Shown piece by piece: positions 51,420 through 63,334 of a stretch of 64,000 nt of DNA. The translations under genes and the position numbers were made by a program. The DNA lies in the NCBI GenBank assembly GCA_004835665.1, contig RBKR01000023.1, positions 434,001-498,000 of the forward strand. Reading direction: 5' to 3'. Within the stretch, counting starts at the first letter, position 1; every line of letters begins with the position of its first letter. Below the pieces are notes generated by a model that saw only the letters and a list, made by a program, of their open reading frames with translations, was not told where the DNA came from and searched no databases. Source of the DNA: Phoma sp. XZ068 (Eukaryota; Ascomycota; Dothideomycetes; Pleosporales; Didymellaceae).

Positions 51420-53963
51420 TTTCGAGTTGACAAGCTGCCAAAGGATGTGGCTACAGGACGAGACCTCCGCTCAGGTTGGCGACACCGAGGTGGGAATGAG
51501 GTGAAAGATATGCCAAGACATCCGCTCGGACATTCTAGGCTGCCGAAGTCCGACATGTTTCTTCGTGTCCGCGTACGCAAAGTCTAAGCATCAGCAACAA
51601 ACTTTAACAAGCTCGTAGCAGTTGTGGTATCATGCACCTGTAGGCAGACAATCCCAACCTACGGTTGGAGAACGCGAATCACAGTTGTACCTTTTACAAG
51701 CCATTGAGTGAGCGTAGCTGCGATCACGACCACAGGAAAATTACGGCTTCGAGAATGGACGTATCCAACAATGGATTGATGCAAGCATACCGAAGGATGT
51801 TGGTACCTTTGTAGGGCGTTGTATCGTACAATGAGGGCAGCAGACCTCTTCTAGTTAAGATCAATGCAGTGCGCGGCTGCTCCCGCGCGAGGCTTATCGA
51901 GGATGTGCAACCCTATGAGCGCGAATGTATTGATGAGTGTCCAAGGATACGTGGAAATTAGCTGAGCGCCGGTCCGCGACGAAAGTCGGGCCGCTGGCAA
52001 GCTGCATATGAAACCGATCTCATCAATGTCGCTACGGAGCCGTTGAATTCCATCATCTTGCGAAATGAGACAATTGCGTTTCCTGTTGTCGTACGCATAA
52101 CAAACCGTAACATGTGCAGTGGGCGCATGGTAAGCCTCGCACGCAAGTATGTTGCAAAATTCAGGGAACAATTGATAATCATTACCCCATAGTTTCCACT
52201 GCAACTTGAAGGCGAAAGAGTATGCCACGCTAAATGTATGACCTCGAACAGCAGTGGGCAAACATCGTGCACGTTTTTACATGTGTGGAGCGTAACTAGC
52301 CGACCCACGCTCGGTGCAGCAAGGAACCGCCGCGGGAGTGTCAGACGTTTACGAGACGTGGGATCCGTCACTAGAGCTCTTTGACAAAGACGTGTGGGTG
52401 CTGCGAGGAAGTCGTCTGGTAACAATGCACATGTGGAGTGCTCGTTCGGGCGGAAAGACGAGCTCATCTCGGAACGGCCGCACAACCGAGCAATCCGCCT
52501 CGACCAGGAGAACACGTGGGCCGTGAAGTTTACAACAGCGTCTGCATCATTACTTCAGCGTCTTGTGTCATGTGTATTCGTTGTTAGTGGTATCCAAGCT
52601 GCAGCAATACCGATGCGTTGTCGATGGCTGTATGGCTATGGCTGTACAGCAAACCACGTGCAAGTAAAGGATCTTGGTAATGGGCGCAGTGTATGTTGAA
52701 ATTTTGATCGGTGAAATGTGAGGTTTGAATTGAACCGGGCGCTTTGCGAGTGACGAACGCCTGATGGCCGTCGGCCAAAAAGAACAGTCAAGAGGTGAGG
52801 TATTTCTGGGATCCGTCCTGCTCGGGACACATTCCGGTGATGGTCGTGGAACCAGGTTCTGAGGAGGTTTGCCACATGGTTCTGCCTCCAAGCAGTGTTC
52901 CTGTGTGCGTCTCAGGGTCTACGCAATTCATCCAATCAAAAGGGAGGCTATCGTCTTCGTGGGGTGAGGTATCAAAGCGCAGCGATAAGCAGCAGAGTGC
53001 CAATTCGAGAGCGTCCTCGATAGTCCAAGACAAGGCAAAGGCCCTATCAGGGTGGCACCGATTCAGACCTCGGGATGCTGTGCGCTGCCCCGAAGACCAT
53101 TGCATCTGGAACACGCTTTGCTAACGGTATTTCGGTTTCGCGTCGAATTTGCATGGCGAAGTGGAACGGCCAGATGTGGGGTAACTTGCCTGCTTGGAAT
53201 GTTTACGTGGTTGTGGAGACGCGCGGGTGTTGGTACTTGCCGGCGCGCTGCATCGAAGTTGGCTGCGATTTGAGCCTGCAGACGTTCATGCTGCTGGGAA
53301 CGGCTCAGGCTGTAGGGTGCGATGCGGCTGCTGCAGGATGCTTCTACAGAAGGAATTTCAGGCACGAAATAGGAAGGGGCGTTGTCGAGGTGGCCTTCGG
53401 CGTGATCCCACGCGACGCATCATCATTGGCGCGCTCCAATAGTTGCTCACAGAAACCATGAGTCTTATCTCTTACGAAGTACTTCTGGCTAACAACCCAC
53501 CACCACGCTAACACCATCAGCTTCCACCAGAGCCGCCCAGTGGCCAGCACTCTCCCCAGGCATGACAGGGCTGACCGCCGCCGCGGGAGCTAACCCGCTC
53601 CCAAAATGAAAGAGTGAACGCTCCACTCCCTACTGCTTCAATCTTTCTTTATCTCCCACGGATTCACATGTCGGCGGCGTAGTCGTTTCAGTTGTCACAC
53701 CGCTGCCCGGGTGCTCCCGTGTGTACCTTTTCTGTGATCCTAGATGTCAGTATGATTGCTTATCTTGTACACCAATCCAACTCTGGCCCTACCTGACTTG
53801 CTTCTTCCTGTATATCAGTACAACCTTGACCCCAGCTAATAATCCCAGCTTAGACTCTTTGCTCCCTCTCGGTCACACCCAGACCTTCACTCTTTTACAT
53901 TCTATTCGTACCTCCCCTTAACGGCCTTCATGAGCCCTTTGTTCTTCGCCCAGCCGACAGTTC
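51420..53963. other. Long gene-poor stretch
   Basis: About 2.5 kb. Overlapping frames on both strands near 52314-53461 show no domain, no splice partners and no sustained codon bias. The last 300 bp (C/T-rich from 53640) look like the leader of the coiled-coil protein gene. Confidence 0.45.
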
Positions 53964-55700
53964 ATGACGACCACGCCGGGTCACCTCTCGATGTTCCTCA
54001 GTAACACGCAGCCAAGCGTTCAACTGCCTGGAAAGCCTGCCCCCGGTGAGGAAGCACAATTACCTCGCGGAGAATGTGGCTTCATCCAGCCCGAGTCCGA
54101 ATCCAGCAGCAGCTCACGCCAACGCTGCTCATGTCGAAGCTTCTACCCTGATTCGATCGTGCGTTCCCGTTGTGGGTGTGGACATCAAGCATGGCACCAC
54201 GAGACTCAGCCTCTCTCCGTGGTCTCGGTGGATCAGTTCCTCCAGGTTGTGGAGCAAATGAAGCTGTTGAAGCATGAGGTTCGGCGACATGAAAGTGTCG
54301 AGGAAGAGTTGCGGAGGGAGCTTCTTAGGGAGAGAGCGGCAAGAGAAGAGCACTTTCGAACCTACAAGGCGCTGGAAGCACGGCTGTACGAAAATATGAG
54401 GCTGCTGAAGATGACCATGGACGACAGAGTGGAGGCTGTGGTTGACAGGACATCAGCATTCGGCGATCAGATTAAAGCTGTTCAGGAGCGCCTGGCAATG
54501 GTGGATGAGGTCACTATGGAATTGGAGAATCGATTCGATAAAGTTGAAGACTCCGATGGCCGTTCTAGGGAGGATACACCTGTCGATGCAACGCCAAAGC
54601 CACACCTGTCAACGCCAACCGTATCACCGGTCCCTCAAATCCCTCTTCTTATGCAACCGCAACACATGCTCGGTCAGCTTCCAATACGCACCGACAAGAA
54701 ATATCCTTTGACTTGGAACGTCCGCGTTATCTTTGTTCTCCGAAAGGCACAGAGATTTGCATTCGACCCTGATAGCGCTGGCTACCGGCGTTGTGCATCG
54801 CGCAGGTTGCAGCAGAATGTTGATTTTACCGGCCAGGACAGCGCCTACTTTGCGACACGCATCGAAGACACGTTCAGGGGTGTCTTACGCGGTAGACCAT
54901 GGATGCCGTTAGTCGGTCATCGTCCTCCAGACGAACCATTCGGTCGGATGGCGCTTACATTACTCCCGCCCGATCTCATCCACCGTGATTTATGGGACCA
55001 CCCTTTCGTAGAGGACCATTGTATTGCTCACGACAAGATGCAAGGGGACGTCCTCTACATCACTCTCCAGCACGAAGACGTCACGTGGAATGAAGTACGA
55101 TTCCTTCCACCTGCTCATGGTGCCGATGAAAGTTGCTGGGCTCACGATGAAGACCTGGACGGCACTGTCAAGTACAAGAGCCTGGACACTGAGATCATGT
55201 ACGACTGCCAGGATCCTCCTCCCACATATTCATCTCGAACTCACTCGCTGGCGGATAGGGCGCCCTCCAAACTCGACGTACTGGCAGACTCTGCTGCTAT
55301 GCTAAGTCCGATCGAGCGTGCGCGTACACAATCCGGCGTCCAGCCTGGTCTATTGAGGCTTTCGCTCGAACGAACCCAGACTGCGTCCTCGTCCCATTCG
55401 AGCCACCGATTCTCGTCCGAACGAAGCAGTCTTCGAAGCTTTGATACGGAGATGGCTGACGATGAGCACTGCGACAAGAAGCCAAAGCTCAGATCCAAGG
55501 ACAGCGCGACGAATGTAAACGGTACTGGCCATGCGCAACATCCTATGTACGTGTCAGGGCGCTCAAAGCGAAAGATGCCCGTGAAAGAGAAAGGGCAAAA
55601 GGAGCCTCTCCATTTTAACGTCTCAAATGTTGCCAAATGGAGACCAAACCTGCTACATCCTCACTCATCAAAAGGCAAGGAGGTCGCCCATGGCCAGTAA
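53964..55700 (+). CDS. Cys/His-motif coiled-coil protein, conserved in fungi, function unknown
   Basis: A single exon of 578 residues. Residues about 54-78 hold a compact Cys/His cluster (RCSCRSFYPDS, then SRCGCGHQAWHH), which could bind a metal. A coiled coil follows (about 90-200: VDQFLQVVEQMKLLKHEV, EEELRRELLRERAAREEH, YENMRLLKMTMDDRVEAV). The middle (about 245-400) looks folded (YPLTWNVRVIFVLRKAQRF, DTFRGVLRGRPWMPLVGHR, GDVLYITLQHEDVTWNEVRF). The last 160 residues are Ser/Lys-rich and disordered, with basic nuclear-type signals (RSKRKMPVKEK). Related CxCGH-plus-coiled-coil proteins occur in several copies in filamentous ascomycetes, but I know of no assigned role. Confidence 0.8.
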   Translation: MTTTPGHLSMFLSNTQPSVQLPGKPAPGEEAQLPRGECGFIQPESESSSSSRQRCSCRSFYPDSIVRSRCGCGHQAWHHETQPLSVVSVDQFLQVVEQMKLLKHEVRRHESVEEELRRELLRERAAREEHFRTYKALEARLYENMRLLKMTMDDRVEAVVDRTSAFGDQIKAVQERLAMVDEVTMELENRFDKVEDSDGRSREDTPVDATPKPHLSTPTVSPVPQIPLLMQPQHMLGQLPIRTDKKYPLTWNVRVIFVLRKAQRFAFDPDSAGYRRCASRRLQQNVDFTGQDSAYFATRIEDTFRGVLRGRPWMPLVGHRPPDEPFGRMALTLLPPDLIHRDLWDHPFVEDHCIAHDKMQGDVLYITLQHEDVTWNEVRFLPPAHGADESCWAHDEDLDGTVKYKSLDTEIMYDCQDPPPTYSSRTHSLADRAPSKLDVLADSAAMLSPIERARTQSGVQPGLLRLSLERTQTASSSHSSHRFSSERSSLRSFDTEMADDEHCDKKPKLRSKDSATNVNGTGHAQHPMYVSGRSKRKMPVKEKGQKEPLHFNVSNVAKWRPNLLHPHSSKGKEVAHGQ

Positions 55701-57043
55701 TTCGTGTCGTATATTTCAATTGTTTACTGTTGTTTTCAAGGCGTTTAAGAGCAGAACCTCGTTCAAGCGAAGGATACCCATTGGCGTTTTATTGTTCAGC
55801 TGCATGTACGGCACACCAACCGTTTTGCAGCCCTTTTCCGATCATAGACTGGCTTCTTGGCCTGAACGTAAGATACAATGTATCAACAACATACCTTAGA
55901 CACAAGCTCATTTCAGTACTATATCGTCTTTCTGTTGTGCCACAAGGCTCCCTGCCACTTGTCCCAAAATTCATCACAGGCATTACGTCCCTCTGTGCTA
56001 CCAGCATATTTGGAAATGTCCCTCAAGGCTTCCAACAAATCAGTGCTAGATATACAGGAATTATCGCAGCCTGATGGACATGAACTCGAAGGTCTGAGGT
56101 GGTGTCGGTGGTCCTGATAACGCTCACCGGGACCCACTTGCACGTCCGATTGCCCGCGCCGGTGTTATCTCACGCTATGTGTGGGCGGCACACTTATCAA
56201 CAATCATTCGACACTGGGAGCGATGTGTAAGGGCTACCTTGCAGCGCCTATGATGGCGACCGTTGGGCTCAAGCTTCGCCAATGGCGCCGTACCGTTGCC
56301 GCGCATTGTCTCACGCGACTGGAAAACCTCGTTGGTGAGATTGAAGTTCACGTTTCTCCGAGCATGGTTCGTTGCGGGGAAATCTGTCAAGTGGAGCCGA
56401 GGAATCTGGGGTTGTCCCACCCGCCCAGCCTGCTCTTGACACCTCAATGGCCGCCGCAGTACACAGAATAACAACAGCGTAATCGGAACTTCGCTTGATG
56501 GTCTCTAGGGTTGTTTCTCCGGATCTTTTGCGGCCTGTCCGAATCGTATCCGAATCCTGTGCTCTGCAACCCAATCTTATCGAAGCAAATCAGCCACCTT
56601 CACGGCTGACAGGTTAACCTCCCCACTTGGAGGATCTGCATGACCATACACGAGCAGTGATAGCCATGGATGTTACCCAACCCGAGCAACTGTGACGCAG
56701 GTAAGGGTCGAGCGTATCAATGGCCGCGAGATGTGCCAAATTAGAATGCGCACAATACGCGGGGAAATGCTACCCTAGATCGTCCAACGGCTCTAGCCTG
56801 GTCTACGGGTGCCGATAAGACCACATGCAAGCCATATGTAACTCCATAGCGACATCGCTTGATCCTTTGGCAGGTGAGCCGCAAGGGTGCGACTGTACAT
56901 ATTATCTGAGCAGGTCGCGATTATGCTTGGTGGACGGATCTTGTCAAGCTGCCAAACTTTGCCCCAGCGGTGCTTGAGCTCAGGCGGTATTGTCTAAGTC
57001 CTACACTCACTCAACTCGTGCTGGAAGCATAACATCTACCAAT
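55701..57043. other. Intergenic stretch upstream of the MFS gene
   Basis: 1.34 kb with no supported gene. Frames at 55637-56117 and 56175-56574 show no domain. The right part carries GATA-type sites listed separately. Confidence 0.5.
56813..56907. promoter_or_regulatory. Two GATA (HGATAR) sites upstream of the allantoate-permease-type carrier
   Basis: CGATAAG at 56813-56819 (plus) and TTATCT at 56902-56907 (AGATAA on minus) lie 137-231 bp upstream of the ATG. HGATAR is the binding site of the nitrogen regulator AreA/Nit2. Nitrogen control of this carrier is inference; such short sites also occur by chance. Confidence 0.35.
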
Positions 57044-58592
57044 ATGTCGACCGACCATGATCCTGAGCTCGCAAAAACCGACCTGAAGGTCACGCAGTCG
57101 TTGGATTCGAGAGACGCCGCACCCATCCCCGTCGAGGGTGAAAGTCAACATTTACCAAATTTCGAGCATGAACGGGCGTTAACATGGAAGTTTGACCTGC
57201 GCATGTTGCCCATGCTGGCTGTCATGTATTTGTTCAACGCGTTGGACAAGGGAAATCTGGGCAATGCGAAGACAGATGGCATGGACAAGGACCTTGGCTT
57301 CAAGGGTAACCAGTACAACACCATGTTGTCGGTCTGTACTCCCTCGAACCTGCCCAAGATCGTAGCTGATTCTATAACAGATATTCTACGTCCCATATGT
57401 AATCTTTGCGCCGCCGATCGGTATGCTAGGAAAGAAGTATGGACCTCATCGCGTTCTCCCAATCATGATGTTCTGCTTTGGTAGCGCAACACTTTTGGCT
57501 TCGTCAGTGCAAAATTGGAGCGGTATGATGGCACTGAGATGGTTCTTGGGCATGGCCGAGTCTGCATTTTTCCCGCTTGTCATCTACTACCTCACGACTT
57601 TTTACCGACGCGGTGAACTCGCGCGCCGTCTGGCTATCTTCTACGCAGCATCCAACATCGCCAACGCGTTCTCTGGACTGCTAGCTTTTGGCGTGTTCCA
57701 GATCGAGTCGAAACTGGACAGCTGGAGGTACTTGTTCATCATCGAGGGAAGCTTGACGGTCTGCTTCTCGTTCTTCGCATACTGGTATCTACCGGAGTCG
57801 GCGTACAAAGCCAAGTTTCTCACAGAAGCCGAGAAGCAACTCGCCTACCACCGTATCCAGATCGACTCGTCTTCCGTTGTGAACGAAAAGTTCAACTTCA
57901 AGCACGCTCTCGGCATCTTCAAGAACCCGTCAACATACGGCTTTCTCGTCATCGAAATGTGCCTTGGTGTGCCACTGCAATCTGTCTCGCTCTTCCTGCC
58001 GCAGATTGTTGGGCGCCTAGGGTATGACAAGATCAAAACCAACCTTTATACGGTTGCACCCAACATCGTCGGCGCATGCGTGCTGCTCATTCTGGCTTTC
58101 GCATCCGACCACGTGCGGCTGAGATTCCCATTCATTGCACTCGGATTCTTGCTCACGTTCATCGGTTTCGTCATCTACGCTACCATCGACGTCGAGCACA
58201 GTCTCACAGTTGCGTACTTTGCCTGCTTTATGATGACCTGGGGCACCTCTGCTCCTTCCGTCCTGCTATCGACATGGTACAACAACAATGTGGCAGATGA
58301 GAACCAGCGCGTTACGCTGACGAGTATTGGTGTGCCGCTGGCAAACCTCATGGGTGTTGTCAGCAGCAACATCTTTAGGCAGCAGGATGCCCCCAAGTAT
58401 ATCCCTGCGCTTGCAACTACGGCGGCGTTTGGAGCTACAGGGTGTGCTTGCGCGCTTTTGCTCGGAACGTACATGGTGTTGGATAATGTGAGGAGGAATA
58501 AGAGACAGGGTGTGAATTTGAGTGCGAGGGATGTTAGCACGGAGAAGCTGAGGGATGGGCCGAAGAGCGATGATTTCAGGTGGTTCTTGTGA
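57044..58592 (+). CDS. MFS transporter, DAL5/allantoate permease family
   Basis: Exons 57044-57331 and 57381-58592 encode 499 residues; the 49-bp intron has a weak donor (GTCTGT) and gives TMLS-IFYVPYVIF. About twelve membrane spans are present. The family marks are LPMLAVMYLFNALDKGNLGNA, APPIGMLGKKYGPHRV (the loop 2-3 signature), RWFLGMAESAFFPLVIYYLTTFY and SWRYLFIIEG. Dal5-type anion:cation symporters carry allantoate, ureidosuccinate, nicotinate, pantothenate and similar organic anions across the plasma membrane. The substrate here cannot be read. Confidence 0.92.
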
Positions 58593-59202
58593 GATGCAAT
58601 TGTGCGCAGCAATGTCAAGCGTTGGAGAAGAATGTTGATCAAAGCACCGAATATCTAATGCCAATCCGCTCAGACCAAATCAGCATCTCAAGCACGGTGC
58701 CTGTGGAGACTCCACATCTCAGAGCGTCATGCGCAGCCAGCATCCGGATTCGGTACTGGAAGTGAGGCTGACAGGCTAGTGTACCGCACAAGTCAATAGT
58801 CGTGACAACGATTGAGATGTCGCATTCTTTATGTGTAGCGGAGACATGTGCATTGAATGCTCCCTTTCATACCAATCGGTAGATGAATAAGATGGGATGA
58901 CATGAAGATGCGGAGCCGCTCATGGCCGCGGCAATCCACTAGCGCGCGGCCCTATCTTATCGGCGGAGCTGCGACATGACCAGCCTCACGCGGACAAGCT
59001 CCAGTCACACGTCACGGGGCAGTTGTTTGGAGCTGCCTGTTCTCTTCACCAAGTCTGAGCCTCTCCTCGACACTCTCAATACTCCTTCATCGGAGTTTGT
59101 GTCTGCCACAACTCCCTCTCCTGTCAACTCCTTTCAAACACGGTGCTTGACCGCGCCGCCGATAAGCTTCCTCGAGCTGAAGACAGCTCACCCGCACGCA
59201 TC
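58593..59202. other. Intergenic between MFS and SLC35F6-like genes
   Basis: 610 bp. Apart from the promoter of the carrier at 59203, nothing was recognised. Confidence 0.5.
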
Positions 59203-60548
59203 ATGGCGGTCAAAGGCATGGTGCCCATCCTCGTGGCAATGATGCTGTTGACAGGATGCTGCAACACGCTGCTCACCAAATACCAAGTACGCCCCCTCCC
59301 CATGCCGCTCCCCAAAGCACACCATCCTAACCTCCACCCAGGACATGCAATGCGTGCTCAACTGCGACTCGCCGAACCCAAAGTACCGCAAGCACTTCGA
59401 GCAGCCCGTCCTCCAAACGCTGCAGATGTTCATCGGCGAGATGGGCTGCTGGCTCGTCATCGGTCTCTTCTCCCTCTGGCAGCGCTACGCCAGCGCCCGC
59501 GCAGGCTACGAGCCTATCCCCAACAACGATGGTATCATTACGCCGGCGAGTGAAGAGAGCGACACGAGGGAGATTGCGAACCCCCTCAAACCTGCGCATC
59601 CGGATGATGAGGGCAGAATTCCGCTTGAAGGCAGGAGCATATTCTTGCTCGCACTGCCGGCGTGTTGCGATATTGCGGGTACGACGCTCATGAACGTGGG
59701 ACTGCTGTTTGTTGCTGCGAGTATCTACCAGATGACTAGAGGTGCGTTGGTGCTTTTTGTCGGGCTGTTCAGCGTGTGGTTCTTGAAGAGGCACTTGGGA
59801 CTGTACAAGTGGTTCAGTCTCTTTGTGGTTGTGTTTGGTGTTGCGATTGTCGGTCTGGCTGGCGCGATCACCAAGGACGACAAAGCTACTCCAGGTCACA
59901 AGTCGGCGCACTCCGACATGATGGCTATGGATGTGGCACCCATCAGATCTCAGGCTCTCATGACCGTTATCGGTGTGTTGCTCATTGCTGGCGCGCAGAT
60001 CTTCACAGCCACACAGTTCGTTCTTGAGGAGAGGATCATGGAGAAGTACGCCATGGAGCCCATCAAAGTCGTGGGCTGGGAAGGTATATTCGGATTCCTC
60101 GTCACCACGATTGTGATGATCGTCCTACACTTCGCAATTGGTACTGGATACTTCAACGCAAAGGAGGGTTTCTATCAGATGACGCACTTCAAAGGCATCG
60201 CCATCTCCTCCATCCTGATTATGATCAGCATTGGGTAACCTCCCCTTCCACCCCTTTCCACCTGGCTCTGCTAAACTGTTCAGTGGTTTCAACTTCTTCG
60301 GTTTATCTGTGACTCGAACCGTCTCTGCTACATCGCGCTCCACTATCGATACATGCCGCACCCTCTTCATCTGGATCGTATCACTGGGCCTCGGCTGGGA
60401 GACTTTCAAGTGGCTACAAGTTCTGGGCTTTGCCTTCCTTGTATACGGCACCTTCCTCTTTAATGATTTAATACGACCGCCGCTCAAGGCGTGTGTAGAG
60501 AGGAAGCCGGAGCCTCTGCTGCCAGAGGAACCCATCGAGCACCACTAA
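59203..60548 (+). CDS. SLC35F6-like drug/metabolite (nucleotide-sugar type) transporter
   Basis: Exons 59203-59286, 59342-60234 and 60284-60548 encode 413 residues; introns are 55 and 49 bp. About ten membrane spans of the EamA/DMT fold are present: VPILVAMMLLTGCCNTLLTKYQ, QMFIGEMGCWLVIGLFSLW, ALPACCDIAGTTLMNVGLLF, IYQMTRGALVLFVGLFSVWFLKR, GVLLIAGAQIFTATQFVLEE. The CNTLLTKYQD start, the PACCDIAGT block and the QFVLEE block are characteristic of the SLC35F6 group, reported in human cells in lysosomal or mitochondrial membranes. The fungal substrate is unknown. A Ser/Asp-rich loop lies at about 95-125. Confidence 0.9.
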
Positions 60549-61015
60549 AGGGTCGATTGTACATAGTGAGAGAGGCCGAACACGAGCGTAGCATTGGCAT
60601 TTGGCAATATACTTGAGCATTACACACACTGAATTACAATAGTACAGATATTTACTACGCCTGTGTTGATAGTCTTCTCGTGTGGTGGTGGTCAGGGTGA
60701 AGGGTGGCGCAGTCAACATGACTGTATCCACCACACTTCACAAGATCAACAATTTCTATTGTCTTATCAATTTGCGTATTCTCCCAGCATGCTGCAGCGT
60801 TCTTAATGATTTGTTCCGGTATACACGAAATCTTCGTTGGTGTTCTGCGGTGGTGACGGAATGCGGCTAAAGAGGCTAGTGCACATGTCTTGGCTCACAA
60901 GCGAGCGCCCACTAGCTCCCACGTCGAAATCGGCAGACCATCGCGACTTTCGAACTCGAACGACAACCACGGCACGGCCTATCTGAATTTCAGCAGCTAA
61001 CCACAGTCCGACAAT
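60549..61015. other. Intergenic, uS3 promoter region
   Basis: 467 bp upstream of the ribosomal protein gene. No TATA box was seen. No RNA gene was recognised. Confidence 0.5.
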
Positions 61016-62075
61016 ATGGCCACTACTCAGTCTGCTATGTGAGTCCGGCCCGCCGCACGCTTTGCGCAAAACGAGAATTTGTACTGATAACGCTGCAGCT
61101 CCAAGAGGAGAAAGTTCGTCGCCGGTACGCTACACCCACACCCTCCCCTACACTGAGAGCACCCGAGCGGGAAGACAAACCGATTTTGGAGGCCGAGAAG
61201 GAATTGGAGACGCAATGGCGACACCACATGCGGACAGGCACATGCAGACGAATATGCGCAGCGGCTAACAAGCACGACAGATGGTGTTTTCTACGCCGAG
61301 CTGAACGAGTTCTTCCAGCGCGAGCTTGCCGAGGAGGGTTACTCCGGCGTCGAGGTCCGCGTTACACCCACCGTCACCGACATCATCATCCGCGCCACCC
61401 ACACACAGGAGGTCCTCGGAGAGCAGGGTCGCCGCATCCGTGAGCTCACCTCGCTCATCCAGAAGCGCTTCAAGTTCCCCGAGAACTCCGTCTCCCTGTA
61501 CGCCGCCAAGGTCCAGAACCGTGGTCTGTCCGCCGTCGCTCAGTGCGAGTCCCTCCGCTACAAGCTCCTCAACGGTCTCGCCGTCCGCAGGGCCTGCTAT
61601 GGTGTCCTCCGCTTCATCATGGAGTCTGGCGCCAAGGGTTGCGAAGTCGTCGTCTCCGGAAAGCTCAGGGCCGCCCGTGCCAAGAGCATGAAGTTCACTG
61701 TAAGCACCGCCCGCGCTGCCCGCACACGAGCCGCCTGCTAACACCACACAGGACGGATTCATGATCCACTCCGGTCAGCCCGCCAAGGACTTCATCGACG
61801 AGGCCACCCGCCACGTCCTGCTCCGCCAGGGTGTGCTCGGTATCAAGGTCAAGATCATGCGCGGATCTGACCCCGAGGGCAAGGCCGGCCCCTCCAAGAC
61901 TCTTCCCGACTCCGTCACCATCATCGAGCCCAAGGAGGAGCAGCCCGTTGTCCAGCCCATGTCCCAGGACTACGGCGCCAAGGCCCTCGCCGCCCAGCAG
62001 GCAGCGGACCAGGCCAGGCAGGCGGAGCAGCAGCAGGGTGAGGGCGAGGCCGCCCCTGCTGCTGAGGAGCAGTAG
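61016..62075 (+). CDS. RPS3: 40S ribosomal protein S3 (uS3)
   Basis: Exons 61016-61038 (23 nt), 61099-61124 (26 nt), 61281-61699 and 61752-62075 encode 263 residues; introns are 60, 156 and 52 bp. The spliced start reads [27 protein letters not shown], the universally conserved uS3 N-terminus. The KH type-2 domain follows ([24 protein letters not shown]). The C-terminal domain contains [24 protein letters not shown], then [15 protein letters not shown], and [12 protein letters not shown]. The tail is Ala/Gln/Glu-rich. It sits at the mRNA entry site of the small subunit. The two tiny exons make it easy to mis-annotate. Confidence 0.97.
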
Positions 62076-63334
62076 ATTACAGCGTGATTGCAGGGCGCAT
62101 GAGGTTACGAAAAGGCACTTAGCGGAAGCTTATGATGCATCTTCCTTTGCACATTCGGAACGGACTGGTCTGCTTTTGATTTTGATCGGGCGGTTAGGAG
62201 TCGTAAAATATACTCTTCGATACACCCAAATACCAAACACCAAAACATGGCTCTGGCCCACCGATGTGGTTCGACTTCAACAGTGTTCAAGACTGGTACT
62301 TCACGTGAGCTAACAAGCATAGGTTCCCTCTAGATTGGAGTCAAGGCAAATGGGCGTTACAACACCGAAGAACTTGCGTAGTGCACAACTTATCCCAACG
62401 CGTAACATAGTCTATCGACCAGTCGCTTCAGAGTCTTCACTGTGCTTGTCACTCCCTCCGATCGAAAGGGGCATAGCAGACAGCCTTCACTCATTGGGAC
62501 CAACTCGATTTATCAAAAGCAACATGTACACATTCCTCTTCTGTCGCTCATCCTCACGAGCATGATGTTGTCCTTTTTTCCGAATATACAAGGTACTTAC
62601 TGCTTAAAGTTGAATCGCGTGACACTTAAATCTAGTTAAGACCGTCTTTTCCCTCGAGTCTGCACACGCCACAAACAGAACCGTTAGGCCCTCGAGGTGT
62701 TTCCACATTATGCACGGAAAGTTGAAACATAGAGAGGGGCGTAAATGTTCTTCCTGGACGATCTAACCTAAAGCTTCACCTCAGCCCGAAGAGCTAGAGA
62801 TCATACAACACTCGACCTTTTCGCCCTCCGGCAAGGCTCATGATCTACATGTAGCATCCTGCAGCTAATCTTCTCGAAGCCCGACACTGTACCTTGTGAT
62901 CGCCAATATATCGTCAATGTAATGATGGTCCCGGCTCTTTAGCCTTCCGCCACCAGAAAGGGAAATCCTTCCTGACGAGTTCTACACAGACTCGGCAGTT
63001 CACCGTGTCGATATTAGTACGAGTTTCATTTTCTCCGGGATCAAGGGAATTCCTCCAATCTGTCGGATTCGGGAGGTTGTTACCCCACAGTATGCCGCTC
63101 GGCTATAGTAGCGGTATCCTAGCTCATTTGCTTGAAACTGTACGCCATGACCTCACAGGTCACGAAAGCGAGACCGACTGGAGGGATATTAATTGTGGTG
63201 TCGGGGACGGGCCGCACGGGGAGAGAGCGATTCAGAATGTTTGTAAACGTGTGTAAAGAGCGGCAGGGATAGAGCGGACTATAAAGTCGGGATGCCCGTA
63301 TCTGTAAAGCAGCACAGCTCAGACATAGCCCAGT
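62076..63334. other. Intergenic between uS3 and GH53
   Basis: 1.26 kb with no supported gene. The right end holds the GH53 promoter with a TATA box at 63280. Confidence 0.5.
63280..63285 (+). promoter_or_regulatory. TATA box of the GH53 gene
   Basis: CTATAAAG at 63279-63286 lies about 50 bp upstream of the ATG. The close spacing implies a very short leader. Confidence 0.5.

Noticed and set aside
52300..53461. Overlapping frames on both strands suggesting a gene
   Set aside because: Frames contradict each other, contain no recognisable motif and cannot be spliced into a model.
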